NCBI GenBank assembly: GCA_937990735.1
Contig: CALKQT010000002.1
Location: forward strand, 11,045-75,044
Direction of reading: 5' to 3'
Length of the DNA: 64,000 nucleotides
DNA from: an uncultured Campylobacter sp.
GTDB taxonomy: Bacteria > Campylobacterota > Campylobacteria > Campylobacterales > Campylobacteraceae
Shown here: positions 28,949-37,990 of the stretch, piece after piece
Layout: every line of letters begins with the position of its first letter
Position numbering within the stretch: position 1 is the first letter of the stretch
The notes under the pieces: generated by a model
Seen by the model: the letters and a program-made list of their open reading frames with translations, nothing else
The model's database searches: none
Told to the model about the DNA's origin: nothing
Program-made: the position numbers and the translations under genes

Positions 28949-30067
28949 CTATTTTCCTTCGTCGATTTGTTCTATTTTTGCGATCAGCTCGCTTGCTATC
29001 CGTTTTTTATCGAAAAACGAGGCTCTAATTTTAGCCTTTTTCTCATAAAATTTTACATAATTTTCATCAACCAGTGCTTTTTGCATCGCCGCTTGAGTGC
29101 TTTCTAGATCGTTCACGCCCACCAGCACGCCCCATTCGCTCTGCCCCAAAAGCTCGCGCGCGCCGCTTTGATGATCGCTTGAAATCACGAGCTTGCCGCA
29201 CGCAAGAGCCTCGATGAGCGCGTTTGAAAAGCCCTCAAAAAGGCTTACGAAAACAAACGCGTAGCATCTAGCCATATATTTATACGGGTTTGCGTCAAAG
29301 CCCAAAAGCTTCACGCGGTCGCCTAAGCCGAGCTCCTCTATCAGAGCCTCAAGCTCGGCTCGCAGCACGCCGTCGCCTAAGATCAGCAGGTCTTTGTCGT
29401 TATTTTTTAAATTCGCATACGCACGGATCAAAAGCGTGTGGTTTTTGCCCGCATCGAGCCTGCCAACGCTTAGGAAAAACGGCCGCCCCTGCGCGACCTG
29501 CTCGCTTGCTTTGCGACTGATCTCATCAAGATCGATCGCGTTATACAGCACGCTCATCTTGCGCTCGTCAATTCCGAAATTATCCGCCAGATCGCGCAGA
29601 TTTCCAAGCGAGTTCGGAAAGATAAAATCGGCCTTCGGATATAGCTTACGCAGCAGAAGCTTTGAAATTTTGGATTTAAAGCTCGGCTCTTTATACAGCA
29701 CCGACGGCGTCGAGCATTCGTTAAAAATCATCGTTCCGCGTAGCCCGTAAACTCGCGCCAGCGCCGCCACGTAACACGGGCGGTTCATCCAAACGAAGTG
29801 AATGTCGATACCTAGGCGCTCGCATAGCTTTTTGTACCTAAGCGCCAAAAACGGAAGCTTTGCGAGCTTCAGCAGTCCATTTTCAAAAGGGGCTGATTTT
29901 TCGATGAAATGGATCTGCACGCCGCTTGGAATTTCATAAAAAATCCTCTCGTTCATCAGCACCAGATGCACTTCGTAGCGTGCCGTAAGCTCGCCTAAGA
30001 GGTTGCTTACGACGCGCTCTGCGCCGCCGCCTCCCATCGAATATATAAAAACACTTAATTTCTTCAT
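28949..30067 (-). CDS. pglJ: N-acetylgalactosaminyltransferase PglJ
   Basis: A 372-residue GT4 transferase started at MKKLSVFIYSMGGGGAERVV, with AAAGG just upstream. The PglJ-like opening, LPFLALRYKKLCERLGID, FNECSTPSVLY and SVFEGFSNALIEALAC-type donor site (SLFEGFSNALIEALAC) align closely with C. jejuni PglJ as I recall it. It adds the second GalNAc to the lipid-linked glycan. Two bases separate its stop from the pglB start. Confidence 0.9.
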   Translation of the reverse strand: MKKLSVFIYSMGGGGAERVVSNLLGELTARYEVHLVLMNERIFYEIPSGVQIHFIEKSAPFENGLLKLAKLPFLALRYKKLCERLGIDIHFVWMNRPCYVAALARVYGLRGTMIFNECSTPSVLYKEPSFKSKISKLLLRKLYPKADFIFPNSLGNLRDLADNFGIDERKMSVLYNAIDLDEISRKASEQVAQGRPFFLSVGRLDAGKNHTLLIRAYANLKNNDKDLLILGDGVLRAELEALIEELGLGDRVKLLGFDANPYKYMARCYAFVFVSLFEGFSNALIEALACGKLVISSDHQSGARELLGQSEWGVLVGVNDLESTQAAMQKALVDENYVKFYEKKAKIRASFFDKKRIASELIAKIEQIDEGK

Positions 30068-30307
30068 CCCTTTACCTTTTAAATATCGCTGCCGCGCCCT
30101 AAATTTAAGCTTCACGCCTTTTTATGCGAACATACGCCGCGCAATCTGTTTAAATTTAGCGCATTTTACGTCGCTCTAAGCGGCTAAATTTCATCGCGCG
30201 ATGCGGCAAATTTAAACGCGCCGCTCCGCTCGGGCGCGAAACGCTATCTTAGCACACCGAAGTTTAAATTTATCTCCGCGCGCCGCTAGGGCATCGATAA
30301 GCGGCTG
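30068..30307. other. 240-base gap inside the glycosylation operon
   Basis: The only long gap in an otherwise overlapping gene string. It has AAATTTA-type words and a GCGC-rich segment, no ORF and no clear -10 box. It marks the boundary between the conserved pgl core and the variable transferase block. Confidence 0.4.
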
Positions 30308-31351
30308 TTATTTGCGCGCAAACCGATCGATCAAGCCCTGCCAGAGCTTAATGATGCGCTCTTGCGAAAATTCGTCTAAATTTTCATTTGCATTTTGCAC
30401 GAGAGCGTCTCGCAGCGCCTCGTCGCGCATTAAAATTTCGAGCTTGCTCGCAAGCTCATTCGCATCGCCGCGTCTAAACAAAATGCCGCTAAAGCCGTCC
30501 TTTATGAGTTCTTTTGCGCCCGCCGTGTCGCTGCTAAGTCGTGCGCAGCCATAAAATGCAGACTCGATCAACACGTTTGAAAGCCCTTCATTAAGCGAGC
30601 TTAGCACAAAAATTTTGGCTTCTTTATACAGCTCGCTCACGTCCTGCTTATGCCCTAAAAATCGTACTTCAAGCCCGAGCCGCGCCACGATCTCGCGCAA
30701 GCTTTCGCGCAGCGAGCCGTCGCCCGCGATTAAAATTTCCCACTTCGCAAGCAGGCTTTTATCGATCCTGCTTAGCGCGTCAAAGTAAATTTCATACCCC
30801 TTTACGGGCTCGAGCCTACCGACGCTTAAGATCACGTTTCGCTTGGCGCCCTTAGTATCGCAGATCTCGCCGAAAAAGGGGTTGTGCACGACGAAGCAGT
30901 TTTTGACAAATCGCGAATAGTACTCAAAGTCCGAGCGCGTAAGCACCGTAAGCGCGTCCGCTTTTTTATAGCACAGATCGCGCACGCGGCTAAAAAGCCC
31001 GCTTCGCAGATAATCGTGCGCGTTGTGCTCGGTCGCGATGAGCGGGATGCCCAGCCCAAAGCTTGCGATCACGCACGCTACGTTCGTCCAGTCCATAAAG
31101 CTGATGATGACGCTTGGGCGCTCGCGCTTGAAACACTCGCGCAAAATTCTGTATTTATCGAACCTGCCGCCGTTTTTATAAACATCCAGATGCAAAAATT
31201 TTATCTTTTCGCTAAATTTATACCTGCCCTCGTCATTTTCCAAAATCGCGATCGTAACGTCGTTTGCGCGCGCAAAATAATTCGCCAAAACCTGAAGCAC
31301 GCGCTCGGCGCCGCCGTTTCTAAGAGCCGCGATGACGAATAAAATTTTCAT
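30308..31351 (-). CDS. GT4 glycosyltransferase, PglH-like
   Basis: A 347-residue family-4 transferase starting MKILFVIAALRNGGAERVLQVL. The donor site reads SSLNEGLSNVLIESAFYG, and ILSVGRLEPVKGYEIYF marks the C-terminal domain. Overall it resembles PglH, the GalNAc-polymerising transferase, but less closely than the gene at 32613. Sugar and linkage cannot be read from the sequence. The start overlaps the preceding GT2 gene by 4 bases. Confidence 0.85.
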   Translation of the reverse strand: MKILFVIAALRNGGAERVLQVLANYFARANDVTIAILENDEGRYKFSEKIKFLHLDVYKNGGRFDKYRILRECFKRERPSVIISFMDWTNVACVIASFGLGIPLIATEHNAHDYLRSGLFSRVRDLCYKKADALTVLTRSDFEYYSRFVKNCFVVHNPFFGEICDTKGAKRNVILSVGRLEPVKGYEIYFDALSRIDKSLLAKWEILIAGDGSLRESLREIVARLGLEVRFLGHKQDVSELYKEAKIFVLSSLNEGLSNVLIESAFYGCARLSSDTAGAKELIKDGFSGILFRRGDANELASKLEILMRDEALRDALVQNANENLDEFSQERIIKLWQGLIDRFARK

Positions 31352-32613
31352 TTTAGCTTCCGATAAATTTTATAAAATAACCGCAAAAGCGCGGGATTTG
31401 CGTAAAACAAGACCATCATCAGCGTCTGCGTGCGGCTTGCATGCGTCGCGAAAAATCCAAAATCCAGCCGCTCGCGCACCAAAGCGTGCAGTGAGCGGAT
31501 CTGATCCGCAGCTTCTGCAGCGCTTAAAGAAGAGCGGGGATCTGCGGTCCTTCTTTGCGACGCGGAATTTTGCTTAGAATTTCGCATATAATTTTGCTTG
31601 GCGGAATTTTTAAATGCGGAATTTTTACCGCATGTGCAAGATAAACTATCAGCACCGTGCAAATCTGCCTCGTTTACCAAGCTGCGCTTATTAGCCTTGG
31701 AAGGAGAAGTCGCATCCCCATCCGAACTTGCAGGATCAAAGCTCGATTTGATAATTAAAAACGCCGTATTCAGCGCGGACTCGCAGCGAGTGAAATTAGC
31801 CTCACGCGCCAAGCTTGGATAATTCGCAGCGATCGCCTCAGTATAGCGGCGCACCGCAGCGATGACCGCCAGATGCCTGCGTGCGAATGAGTTTACGGTC
31901 GAGCCTGCCCTTACGCGATAAAAATATAAAATTTCATCCGTGCATGCCGCAACAGAAGCGTTAAAAATATCAAAAAATATCGCCACATCCTCATAGATCT
32001 GCCCCGTAGGAAAGCGCAAAGCAGTGAAAATTTCGCGAGCAAACAGCGCGCGCCAAACCGCGGTGCTAAAATACGGATCCTGCGTGCAGCTGCGTCTAAA
32101 AAGCTCTTGCGGCGATATTTTGTATTCGCCTGCATTGGCATTTGAATTTACGATCCTTCCCGGATCGCTAATCTCTTTAGAATTTTGATTTTCTTTAGAA
32201 TTTAAAGCCGCCTTGAAATTATTTATTTCGCTCTCGTCGCTAAATGCTGTGTAGCCGCACATAGCGATTTTGGTGCAAAATTTCTGCGTCAGGCGAAAAA
32301 GCGTCTCAATTAAATCAAGGCTTATCAAATCGTCGCTATCTATGAAACTGATAAACTCCCCGCGAGCGACATCTAAAGCGGCGTTTCGCGCGCTAGCCTG
32401 CCCGCCGTTTGATTTATGCAGCACGCGTACGCGGGGATCACGCGTGGCATATTCGTCGCAAATCGCCTCGCTGCCGTCATTTGATCCATCATCTACGAGC
32501 AGAATTTCTAAGTTCGCATAGGTCTGCGCCGTGATGTGCTCCACGCAAGCGCGCAGGAATTCTTTGACATTATAAATGGGGATGATGACCGAGATTAGGG
32601 GATTTTCGCTCAT
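31348..32613 (-). CDS. GT2 glycosyltransferase with Asn/Ser-rich inserts
   Basis: A 421-residue protein. The N-terminal GT-A domain is clear: PLISVIIPIYNVKEFLRACVE, LLVDDGSNDGS and the metal-binding FISFIDSDDLIS. It occupies the slot where C. jejuni has pglI, a GT2 branching glucosyltransferase, but is not a close match. Two low-complexity segments interrupt it: residues ~130-155 (NSKENQNSKE) and ~295-355 (KNSAFKNSAKQNYMRNSKQ). It overlaps its neighbours by 4 and 1 bases. Confidence 0.85.
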   Translation of the reverse strand: MSENPLISVIIPIYNVKEFLRACVEHITAQTYANLEILLVDDGSNDGSEAICDEYATRDPRVRVLHKSNGGQASARNAALDVARGEFISFIDSDDLISLDLIETLFRLTQKFCTKIAMCGYTAFSDESEINNFKAALNSKENQNSKEISDPGRIVNSNANAGEYKISPQELFRRSCTQDPYFSTAVWRALFAREIFTALRFPTGQIYEDVAIFFDIFNASVAACTDEILYFYRVRAGSTVNSFARRHLAVIAAVRRYTEAIAANYPSLAREANFTRCESALNTAFLIIKSSFDPASSDGDATSPSKANKRSLVNEADLHGADSLSCTCGKNSAFKNSAKQNYMRNSKQNSASQRRTADPRSSLSAAEAADQIRSLHALVRERLDFGFFATHASRTQTLMMVLFYANPALLRLFYKIYRKLK

Positions 32614-33692
32614 TATTCCTCTCTTTTTATCGTAGCGGCTATGAAATCCAGCCAGCGTCGCCCGATCGTTTCAATTTTAAAGCTCTCCTCGCGCTTGGAG
32701 GCGTTTTGCACGAGCCGCTCGCGTAGCTTCTCGTCGCTCATTAGAATTTCAAGCTTTTTTGCGATGCTCGCGCTATCGCCTACAGGGCACAAAAACCCAT
32801 CCACGCCGTCGCTTATAAGCTCGCTAGGACCTGCGATGCAATCTGTAGAAATTCTAGCGGTGCCGAAAAATATACTCTCCATCAAAATATTGCAAAAGCC
32901 CTCCATCTTGGAGGTTACGACTACGATTTTAGCGCGCTCGTAAAGGCTCTCGATATCGCGCACAAAGCCGATGAACTGCACATTTAAGCGCAGCTTCGCA
33001 GCTAGGCTCTCAAGGCTCTTTCGCTCCTCTCCGTCGCCAGCGATCACCACCTTCCACTCTTTTAAAAGATTGAAATCTACAAGCGCAAGTGCCTTAAGAA
33101 GGACATCAAAGCCCTTATAGACATTGAGCCGGCCGGCTGTTAGGATGATATTTTCTTTAGGCGGGCGAGCCTCTTTAGCATGGCTGATCTCAAACATAGG
33201 ATTAGGCATAATCACGCGATTTTGCACATAAGTGTAATGATCCAGATCGAATTTACTAAGCACGCTAAGAGCTGCAGCTTGCGGATAAAAGATCCGCTTG
33301 AGCGCGCGCCAGATCGGACTTTTTAAAAAGCGATGATTGGTGTGTTCGGAGACGATGATTTTCTGCCCAACTCCAAGATTTGCGATAAGCGTAAGGACGT
33401 TGGTATTATCTAAAAACGAGATCACTACGTCAAATTTACGACTTTTTAGCAGCCTGTGCAAGGCTAAAATTTTATCGTAGCGCTTTTTTATATTGCCAAA
33501 AACTCCTAAATCACCCACTCCTAAATCCAAGCTAATAAGCTCGATCTTATGATCCAGCGCGTAAAACGGCTCGTCTGCGTCAAATTTTATCACGCAGACT
33601 TCATTCTCACGGCAGAAAAAATTTGCCAACACGCTTAGCACGCGCTCGGCACCGCCCTTGCCTAAAGCAGAAATTACCATAGCTATTTTCAT
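32613..33692 (-). CDS. pglH: GT4 glycosyltransferase, probable PglH
   Basis: A 359-residue transferase starting MKIAMVISALGKGGAERVLSVLANFF. It shares with PglH the segments VISFLDNTNVLTLIANLG, VSEHTNHRFLKSP and VIAGDGEERKSLE, and a donor site SKMEGFCNILMESIFFG. PglH adds successive GalNAc residues to the lipid-linked glycan. Whether it or the paralog at 30308 performs this is not decidable here; this one is the closer match. Confidence 0.75.
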   Translation of the reverse strand: MKIAMVISALGKGGAERVLSVLANFFCRENEVCVIKFDADEPFYALDHKIELISLDLGVGDLGVFGNIKKRYDKILALHRLLKSRKFDVVISFLDNTNVLTLIANLGVGQKIIVSEHTNHRFLKSPIWRALKRIFYPQAAALSVLSKFDLDHYTYVQNRVIMPNPMFEISHAKEARPPKENIILTAGRLNVYKGFDVLLKALALVDFNLLKEWKVVIAGDGEERKSLESLAAKLRLNVQFIGFVRDIESLYERAKIVVVTSKMEGFCNILMESIFFGTARISTDCIAGPSELISDGVDGFLCPVGDSASIAKKLEILMSDEKLRERLVQNASKREESFKIETIGRRWLDFIAATIKREE

Positions 33693-33693
33693 T

Positions 33694-34755
33694 TTATGAG
33701 CCTAAACTTGTTTTTAAAAATTTCATCGAATCCTCTCTTTTACGGCGCAACGCCTCATTTACGCCATCCCAATCGATAGTCGCGTCCAACCGTGCGTCTT
33801 TGGGATCTTGCAAAGCTCTATCTTCAAGCCCGAACGAGCCCAAAAGCGAGCTAAAGCGCGACGCGCCGCGACTGGCATTAACGAGCACAAAAAACGGCTT
33901 ATTAAAGATTATAGAAAATACGCAGCCGTGAAATGAGTCGGTTAGCACAAACTCCGCGCCCGCAATAGCGCTTAACCATGCTTTTATGCCGATGCGGTTA
34001 CCGCGGTCATTCACCTCATCTATCTCTAGGCCGCTTTGTTTCTTTAATAGCTCCATCGCCGCTTCTGAGCGAGGCGATGGATCTAGGATATAGGCAAAGC
34101 CCTTGCGCTTTGGCGCATGGCTTAAAAATTTATCGTAAATCTCTTTATTAGCCAAAAGTGTAGGATCTAGCACCCAGTGCGCATCTACGCCAAAGCATTC
34201 GCGCGCAAGCTTTACACCATCGCGCTCGCGCACCGAAATAGCTGTAAATTTAGCCAAATTTACAGCGTGAGCTTTTAAATCCGCGGGATTTTTAAGCCCA
34301 CAGAGCCTATCTCCGCCAAAGCTTGCAGCATAGGCGATCCGCGTGCAGTTAGGCGGCAAAAATCCAAGGCTAAAGCAATCTGCAAAATCCGCAAAATAGC
34401 TAGGACGAAAAACCTGATCGCTTCCTAAAATCACCGCTTCAAAGCGTTCTTTCTCGCACAGCGCCTTTAAATCCGCGGGCGTGCAAACAGGCGCGGTTAA
34501 AGGAATATTTTCCGATACAAACTCGCTAGTATCGCGCTCGTAAGAGGGATTAAATTTCGCGCCGCAAAGCTCCTTTTTTAGCGTGCATGCCACTAAAAAT
34601 TTAATATACGCAATCGATAGTTTACTTCTTTGCAGGCGCAAGTTTATGAGACGTGGCTCATGCCCAAGCTCCACTAGCACGCGGCTTAGCGCATAAGCTT
34701 GTAAAATTCCGCCGTAATTATTTACTAGCGGCAGGGTAAAAATCCCGATCTTCAT
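33694..34755 (-). CDS. Polysaccharide pyruvyl transferase family protein
   Basis: A 353-residue protein beginning MKIGIFTLPLVNNYGGILQAYAL, the typical opening of the family, with ILGSDQVFRPSY, RIAYAASFG and a C-terminal TDSFHGCVFSIIFNKPF that includes the conserved SxHG-type motif. Members add a ketal-linked pyruvate to a sugar. Its place inside the pgl operon suggests the N-glycan, or a lipid-linked intermediate, is pyruvylated. It overlaps the FrhB-like gene by 4 bases, a pairing common in polysaccharide clusters. Confidence 0.88.
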   Translation of the reverse strand: MKIGIFTLPLVNNYGGILQAYALSRVLVELGHEPRLINLRLQRSKLSIAYIKFLVACTLKKELCGAKFNPSYERDTSEFVSENIPLTAPVCTPADLKALCEKERFEAVILGSDQVFRPSYFADFADCFSLGFLPPNCTRIAYAASFGGDRLCGLKNPADLKAHAVNLAKFTAISVRERDGVKLARECFGVDAHWVLDPTLLANKEIYDKFLSHAPKRKGFAYILDPSPRSEAAMELLKKQSGLEIDEVNDRGNRIGIKAWLSAIAGAEFVLTDSFHGCVFSIIFNKPFFVLVNASRGASRFSSLLGSFGLEDRALQDPKDARLDATIDWDGVNEALRRKREDSMKFLKTSLGS

Positions 34756-36374
34756 GCAAACTTCCTATAAATTTTATATGCCGCGATCTTTGGTAGCGCC
34801 AAAAGCGCTAGCACTTTATTCGCAGCGGCAATTTTTTTAAGCATAGCAGCGATGAAATCATCACAATCAAAATGCGTAGCGCTATATCGCTGGATCTGAA
34901 GCTTCTGGCGCAAGATATAACGCTTAAGCGGGTTTTTCGCGCCGTAGAAAATTTCGTTTTTGCACTCTACCTGGCTTTGTTGCGAGCGCTGTACCTCTGC
35001 TGCGGATATCCGCTCGCAAAAAATCGCCTCGCGTGCCTGCTTCGTAGGCTGCGAAAACAGCGCGTCGATCTGAGCTGCGCGCGTAATTACGAGCGATGTG
35101 CCGCGCCACTCGCTTATTTCGCTTTGCAGCCACGCATCCATCAGCACGACGTCGGCGCATTTGGCAAAAACGTCGGTGCAGGCGTTGCACGCAAGTGGGG
35201 TAAAAGCGCGCGAACTCCAGTACGCAAAGGCGCTACTACTGCGATCATCTATTGCCTCGCTGCCGTCTGCAGCGCGGAATTTAAAGCCAAAGCTCATCGC
35301 GCTTTTGCCCGCGATTTTATATCTGTAATTAACCGCCGCGAGCTGCTTATGCTCTTTAAACGCAAGATCTGCCAGCTTATGCGTAAAACCAGCACCCTTG
35401 CCCTGTCCGCAAACCAGCCCAATAATAAAGCTTATGCGGGATTTAAGGCGCGGATTTTTACTCGCAGCAAGCCTTAAGGCCTTAGCAAAGCACGGCAGTG
35501 CGCTGATCGCGTATCTACCCTCGCGGCGCGACATCTCCTTTAGCACTGCTTCAAGCGTGAGCGGATAGTAAGCGGACGAGCGCGCGCGAGTAAGCTCACC
35601 AGCATTTTTTATCACGCTAAATTTAAATAGCGGCACGGAATTTTCGCCCGCATAATTTCGCGTGTTTTTAGAATTCTCGCAGGCAAAATTCTGTGCTGAT
35701 ACGGAATTTTTACAAGAAGCTTTAGAATTCTGTGCGAAATTTTCATTTGTAAAATTCTGCATAGAATTCTGCGTAAAATTTTCGCAAAAGGAATTTTGCG
35801 CACTCGTAAAATTTATAGAATCATCGTCTGCTAAATTCTGCATTAAATTCGGAATTGCGGAATTCTGTTCGGAATTTTTGGTTGCGGAATTTTGTAAATT
35901 CTGTGGCTGCGCTAAATTTTCGTGGGCGGAAAAATCCTGCTTGAGATTTTGGGCTATAAAATCACCTTCGTCCGCAGGCACGACGCAAATCGCGTAATCA
36001 ATGAGCCCGCACGCAAAAAGCTCGCGAAAAATATAATCTCCCGCGCCGCCGCTTGCACTGCTTAGGCGCTGCGCTTCATCTTTTTTGTAGAATTTGTAAG
36101 TGGCTAAAAACCTGCCAAAATCTGGGCTAAAGCTTTCCAGCTCTGAGTATGATTTAGAATTTAGCTCGTTTTCAAGCGTGTCTTTTTCGTAAAACGGGCA
36201 GACTTTTAGGCAGATATCGCATTTGTCGCGACACCCTTCGCCCTCCTCGGGCGCGTAAAATCCATTGCCTCCAAGCCGCATTTTTAGTACGCTAAAAGGG
36301 CAGCTACTCGCGCAGACGCCGCAGCCGATACAGCGGTCTTTCGTAACCACTTCGCTAATTACATTGAAGCTCAA
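34752..36374 (-). CDS. Coenzyme F420 hydrogenase/dehydrogenase beta-subunit-like iron-sulfur protein with Asn-rich insert
   Basis: A 540-residue protein. The N-terminus has a double 4Fe-4S ferredoxin motif, CIGCGVCASSCPF and CDICLKVCPF. Later come SSASGGAGDYIF, ARSSAYYPL, SALPCFAKALR, GLVCGQGKG and ACNACTDVFAKCADVVLMDAW, all typical of FrhB-like proteins in polysaccharide loci. Residues ~145-250 are a low-complexity insert of repeated QNS, ENF and QNF. The role is unproven; proteins like this usually accompany pyruvyl transferases and may carry out a redox step on a sugar nucleotide or glycan. Confidence 0.87.
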   Translation of the reverse strand: MSFNVISEVVTKDRCIGCGVCASSCPFSVLKMRLGGNGFYAPEEGEGCRDKCDICLKVCPFYEKDTLENELNSKSYSELESFSPDFGRFLATYKFYKKDEAQRLSSASGGAGDYIFRELFACGLIDYAICVVPADEGDFIAQNLKQDFSAHENLAQPQNLQNSATKNSEQNSAIPNLMQNLADDDSINFTSAQNSFCENFTQNSMQNFTNENFAQNSKASCKNSVSAQNFACENSKNTRNYAGENSVPLFKFSVIKNAGELTRARSSAYYPLTLEAVLKEMSRREGRYAISALPCFAKALRLAASKNPRLKSRISFIIGLVCGQGKGAGFTHKLADLAFKEHKQLAAVNYRYKIAGKSAMSFGFKFRAADGSEAIDDRSSSAFAYWSSRAFTPLACNACTDVFAKCADVVLMDAWLQSEISEWRGTSLVITRAAQIDALFSQPTKQAREAIFCERISAAEVQRSQQSQVECKNEIFYGAKNPLKRYILRQKLQIQRYSATHFDCDDFIAAMLKKIAAANKVLALLALPKIAAYKIYRKFA

Positions 36375-37909
36375 GCCCGCCTCCTTATCTTAGCCGCAAT
36401 GCCGCCAAAAATCGCGCGTTCGTAGTCGTTCATTGCCCAAAAATACGCGCTTAGCACAAACATAGCCGAATAAAGCCCGCCGCAAATTAGCAAAAAGCTT
36501 ACTCCGTGCAAGCCTAATGCGTAATTTATCACTAGGCTTACTGCTATTGCGGGAGCAAATTTTACTACCATCGCGCCAATATTTCGCCAAAATTTAGCGA
36601 TGTCAAGTCCGATTACACGAGCATAGTAGATATTCATCACGCAGATATTTAGCAAGGTGATCGCAAAAGCCGTACCGCACGCAGCGCCCACGCCACCGTA
36701 AGCCTTAGCTAGCGGGATAGAAATAGCGATATTTACGAGCGTGACGCAAAACGCAGCGATTGAGCGAAATTTGACTTTGTTTTTTGCCTGAAGCACGGCT
36801 AGGCCTAAATTTTGAATCAACGGCACGCTTACTGGAAGCACCAAAATAAGCGCGATTGCGTATGAAATTTCATAATTTGCGCCAGCCCATAGCACGATAA
36901 ACTCCCGTCCAAAAATCACCAAAAGCGACGCGATAAAAAATATCACGTAAAATTGCAGCCTACCTATTTTGATAAATTCCGCGCTAAGCTCGGAATCGGT
37001 GGAGTTTGCAGAGACCATTTTGGCGATTTTAGGAAGCATCACGCCGCTAATGGTGAGCGAAAGCGTGACGAAAGTGGCATTTATCGTGCTTGCTACGGCA
37101 TACGTGGAGACCGCTGTAGCGCCTGCGACCGCGCCTAAGATAAAATTATCGACATTCCAGTTTACTTGATCGACTACGATGCCTAAAAATATAAAAAACG
37201 AGTAGCCAAAAATTTGCTTAAGCGTGGGGGCGTCGAAATTTCGTACGCTTATCACGGGCGAGACTTTGCTTTTGCAATAGATGAAATCTGCCGCGACGCA
37301 GATTAAATTTACTGCCGTAGCGATGATTACGATCGCGATAGCCTTATATCCCAAAAGTAGCGCAGGCACCGCAGCTAGCGGCAGAGCGATCGTACGAAAG
37401 ATCCCAATTAGCTTGATAAATACGAAATTCTCATGCGCCGTAAGGATCGACGAATAGATGCTAAAAGGAAAGCTAATCGCTAAATTTGCAGTTAGTAGCA
37501 TTAGCATAATGCGAATTTTGCCCATCTCACTAGCGCTTAGCTTAGCGCCAAAAATCGCTTGCAGATTGGCCAGCAGCGCAGCTCCTGCAAGCACGATCAC
37601 CGCGCTCATTGCTAAATACACGCTAAAAATCGTTCCGTGCAGCTTATGCATGCGCTCCACTTCGCCGCTTGAGGCGTATTTGGCGGTATAGACCGTCACG
37701 GCATTGCCGAAACCCAAATCTAAAATCGCTAAATAGCCGATAACGCTGCTCGCTAAAGAATATAGCCCAAACTCGCTCTGCCCCAGCGCCCGCAGGAAAA
37801 ACGGCGTATAAACCAAAGTAAGTATCGTAGAAACAAAGATATTCACATACGATAGCACGACGCCGAGCTTACGCTGCGCGGCTTCGGGGGCATTTAGAAT
37901 TTTAAGCAA
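36371..37909 (-). CDS. Wzx/MOP-type flippase
   Basis: A 512-residue protein with about 14 hydrophobic helices, beginning RKLGVVLSYVNIFVSTILTLVYTPFFLRALGQSEFGLYSL, the polysaccharide-flippase opening, and DLGFGNAVTVYTAKY in the next loop. It probably moves an undecaprenyl-linked glycan across the inner membrane. In C. jejuni that step in the pgl pathway uses the ABC transporter PglK, which is not found in this window. Confidence 0.9.
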   Translation of the reverse strand: MLKILNAPEAAQRKLGVVLSYVNIFVSTILTLVYTPFFLRALGQSEFGLYSLASSVIGYLAILDLGFGNAVTVYTAKYASSGEVERMHKLHGTIFSVYLAMSAVIVLAGAALLANLQAIFGAKLSASEMGKIRIMLMLLTANLAISFPFSIYSSILTAHENFVFIKLIGIFRTIALPLAAVPALLLGYKAIAIVIIATAVNLICVAADFIYCKSKVSPVISVRNFDAPTLKQIFGYSFFIFLGIVVDQVNWNVDNFILGAVAGATAVSTYAVASTINATFVTLSLTISGVMLPKIAKMVSANSTDSELSAEFIKIGRLQFYVIFFIASLLVIFGREFIVLWAGANYEISYAIALILVLPVSVPLIQNLGLAVLQAKNKVKFRSIAAFCVTLVNIAISIPLAKAYGGVGAACGTAFAITLLNICVMNIYYARVIGLDIAKFWRNIGAMVVKFAPAIAVSLVINYALGLHGVSFLLICGGLYSAMFVLSAYFWAMNDYERAIFGGIAAKIRRRA

Positions 37910-37990
37910 ACAAGGCTTCCTTTTGCTCGCCGCTATTAAACGCGGCGGAGTAAAATTTTAAAATTTTAAATCGCACTTTCACGCTAGAAC

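Noticed and set aside
35612..36000. Long frames on both strands over the FrhB-like insert
   Set aside because: The repeat unit keeps several frames open. Only the frame continuous with the Fe-S and FrhB motifs is supported.
34752..36374. Archaeal-type F420 hydrogenase function
   Set aside because: The similarity is to the FrhB-like domain found in polysaccharide loci. No F420 pathway genes are seen, so only the family name applies.
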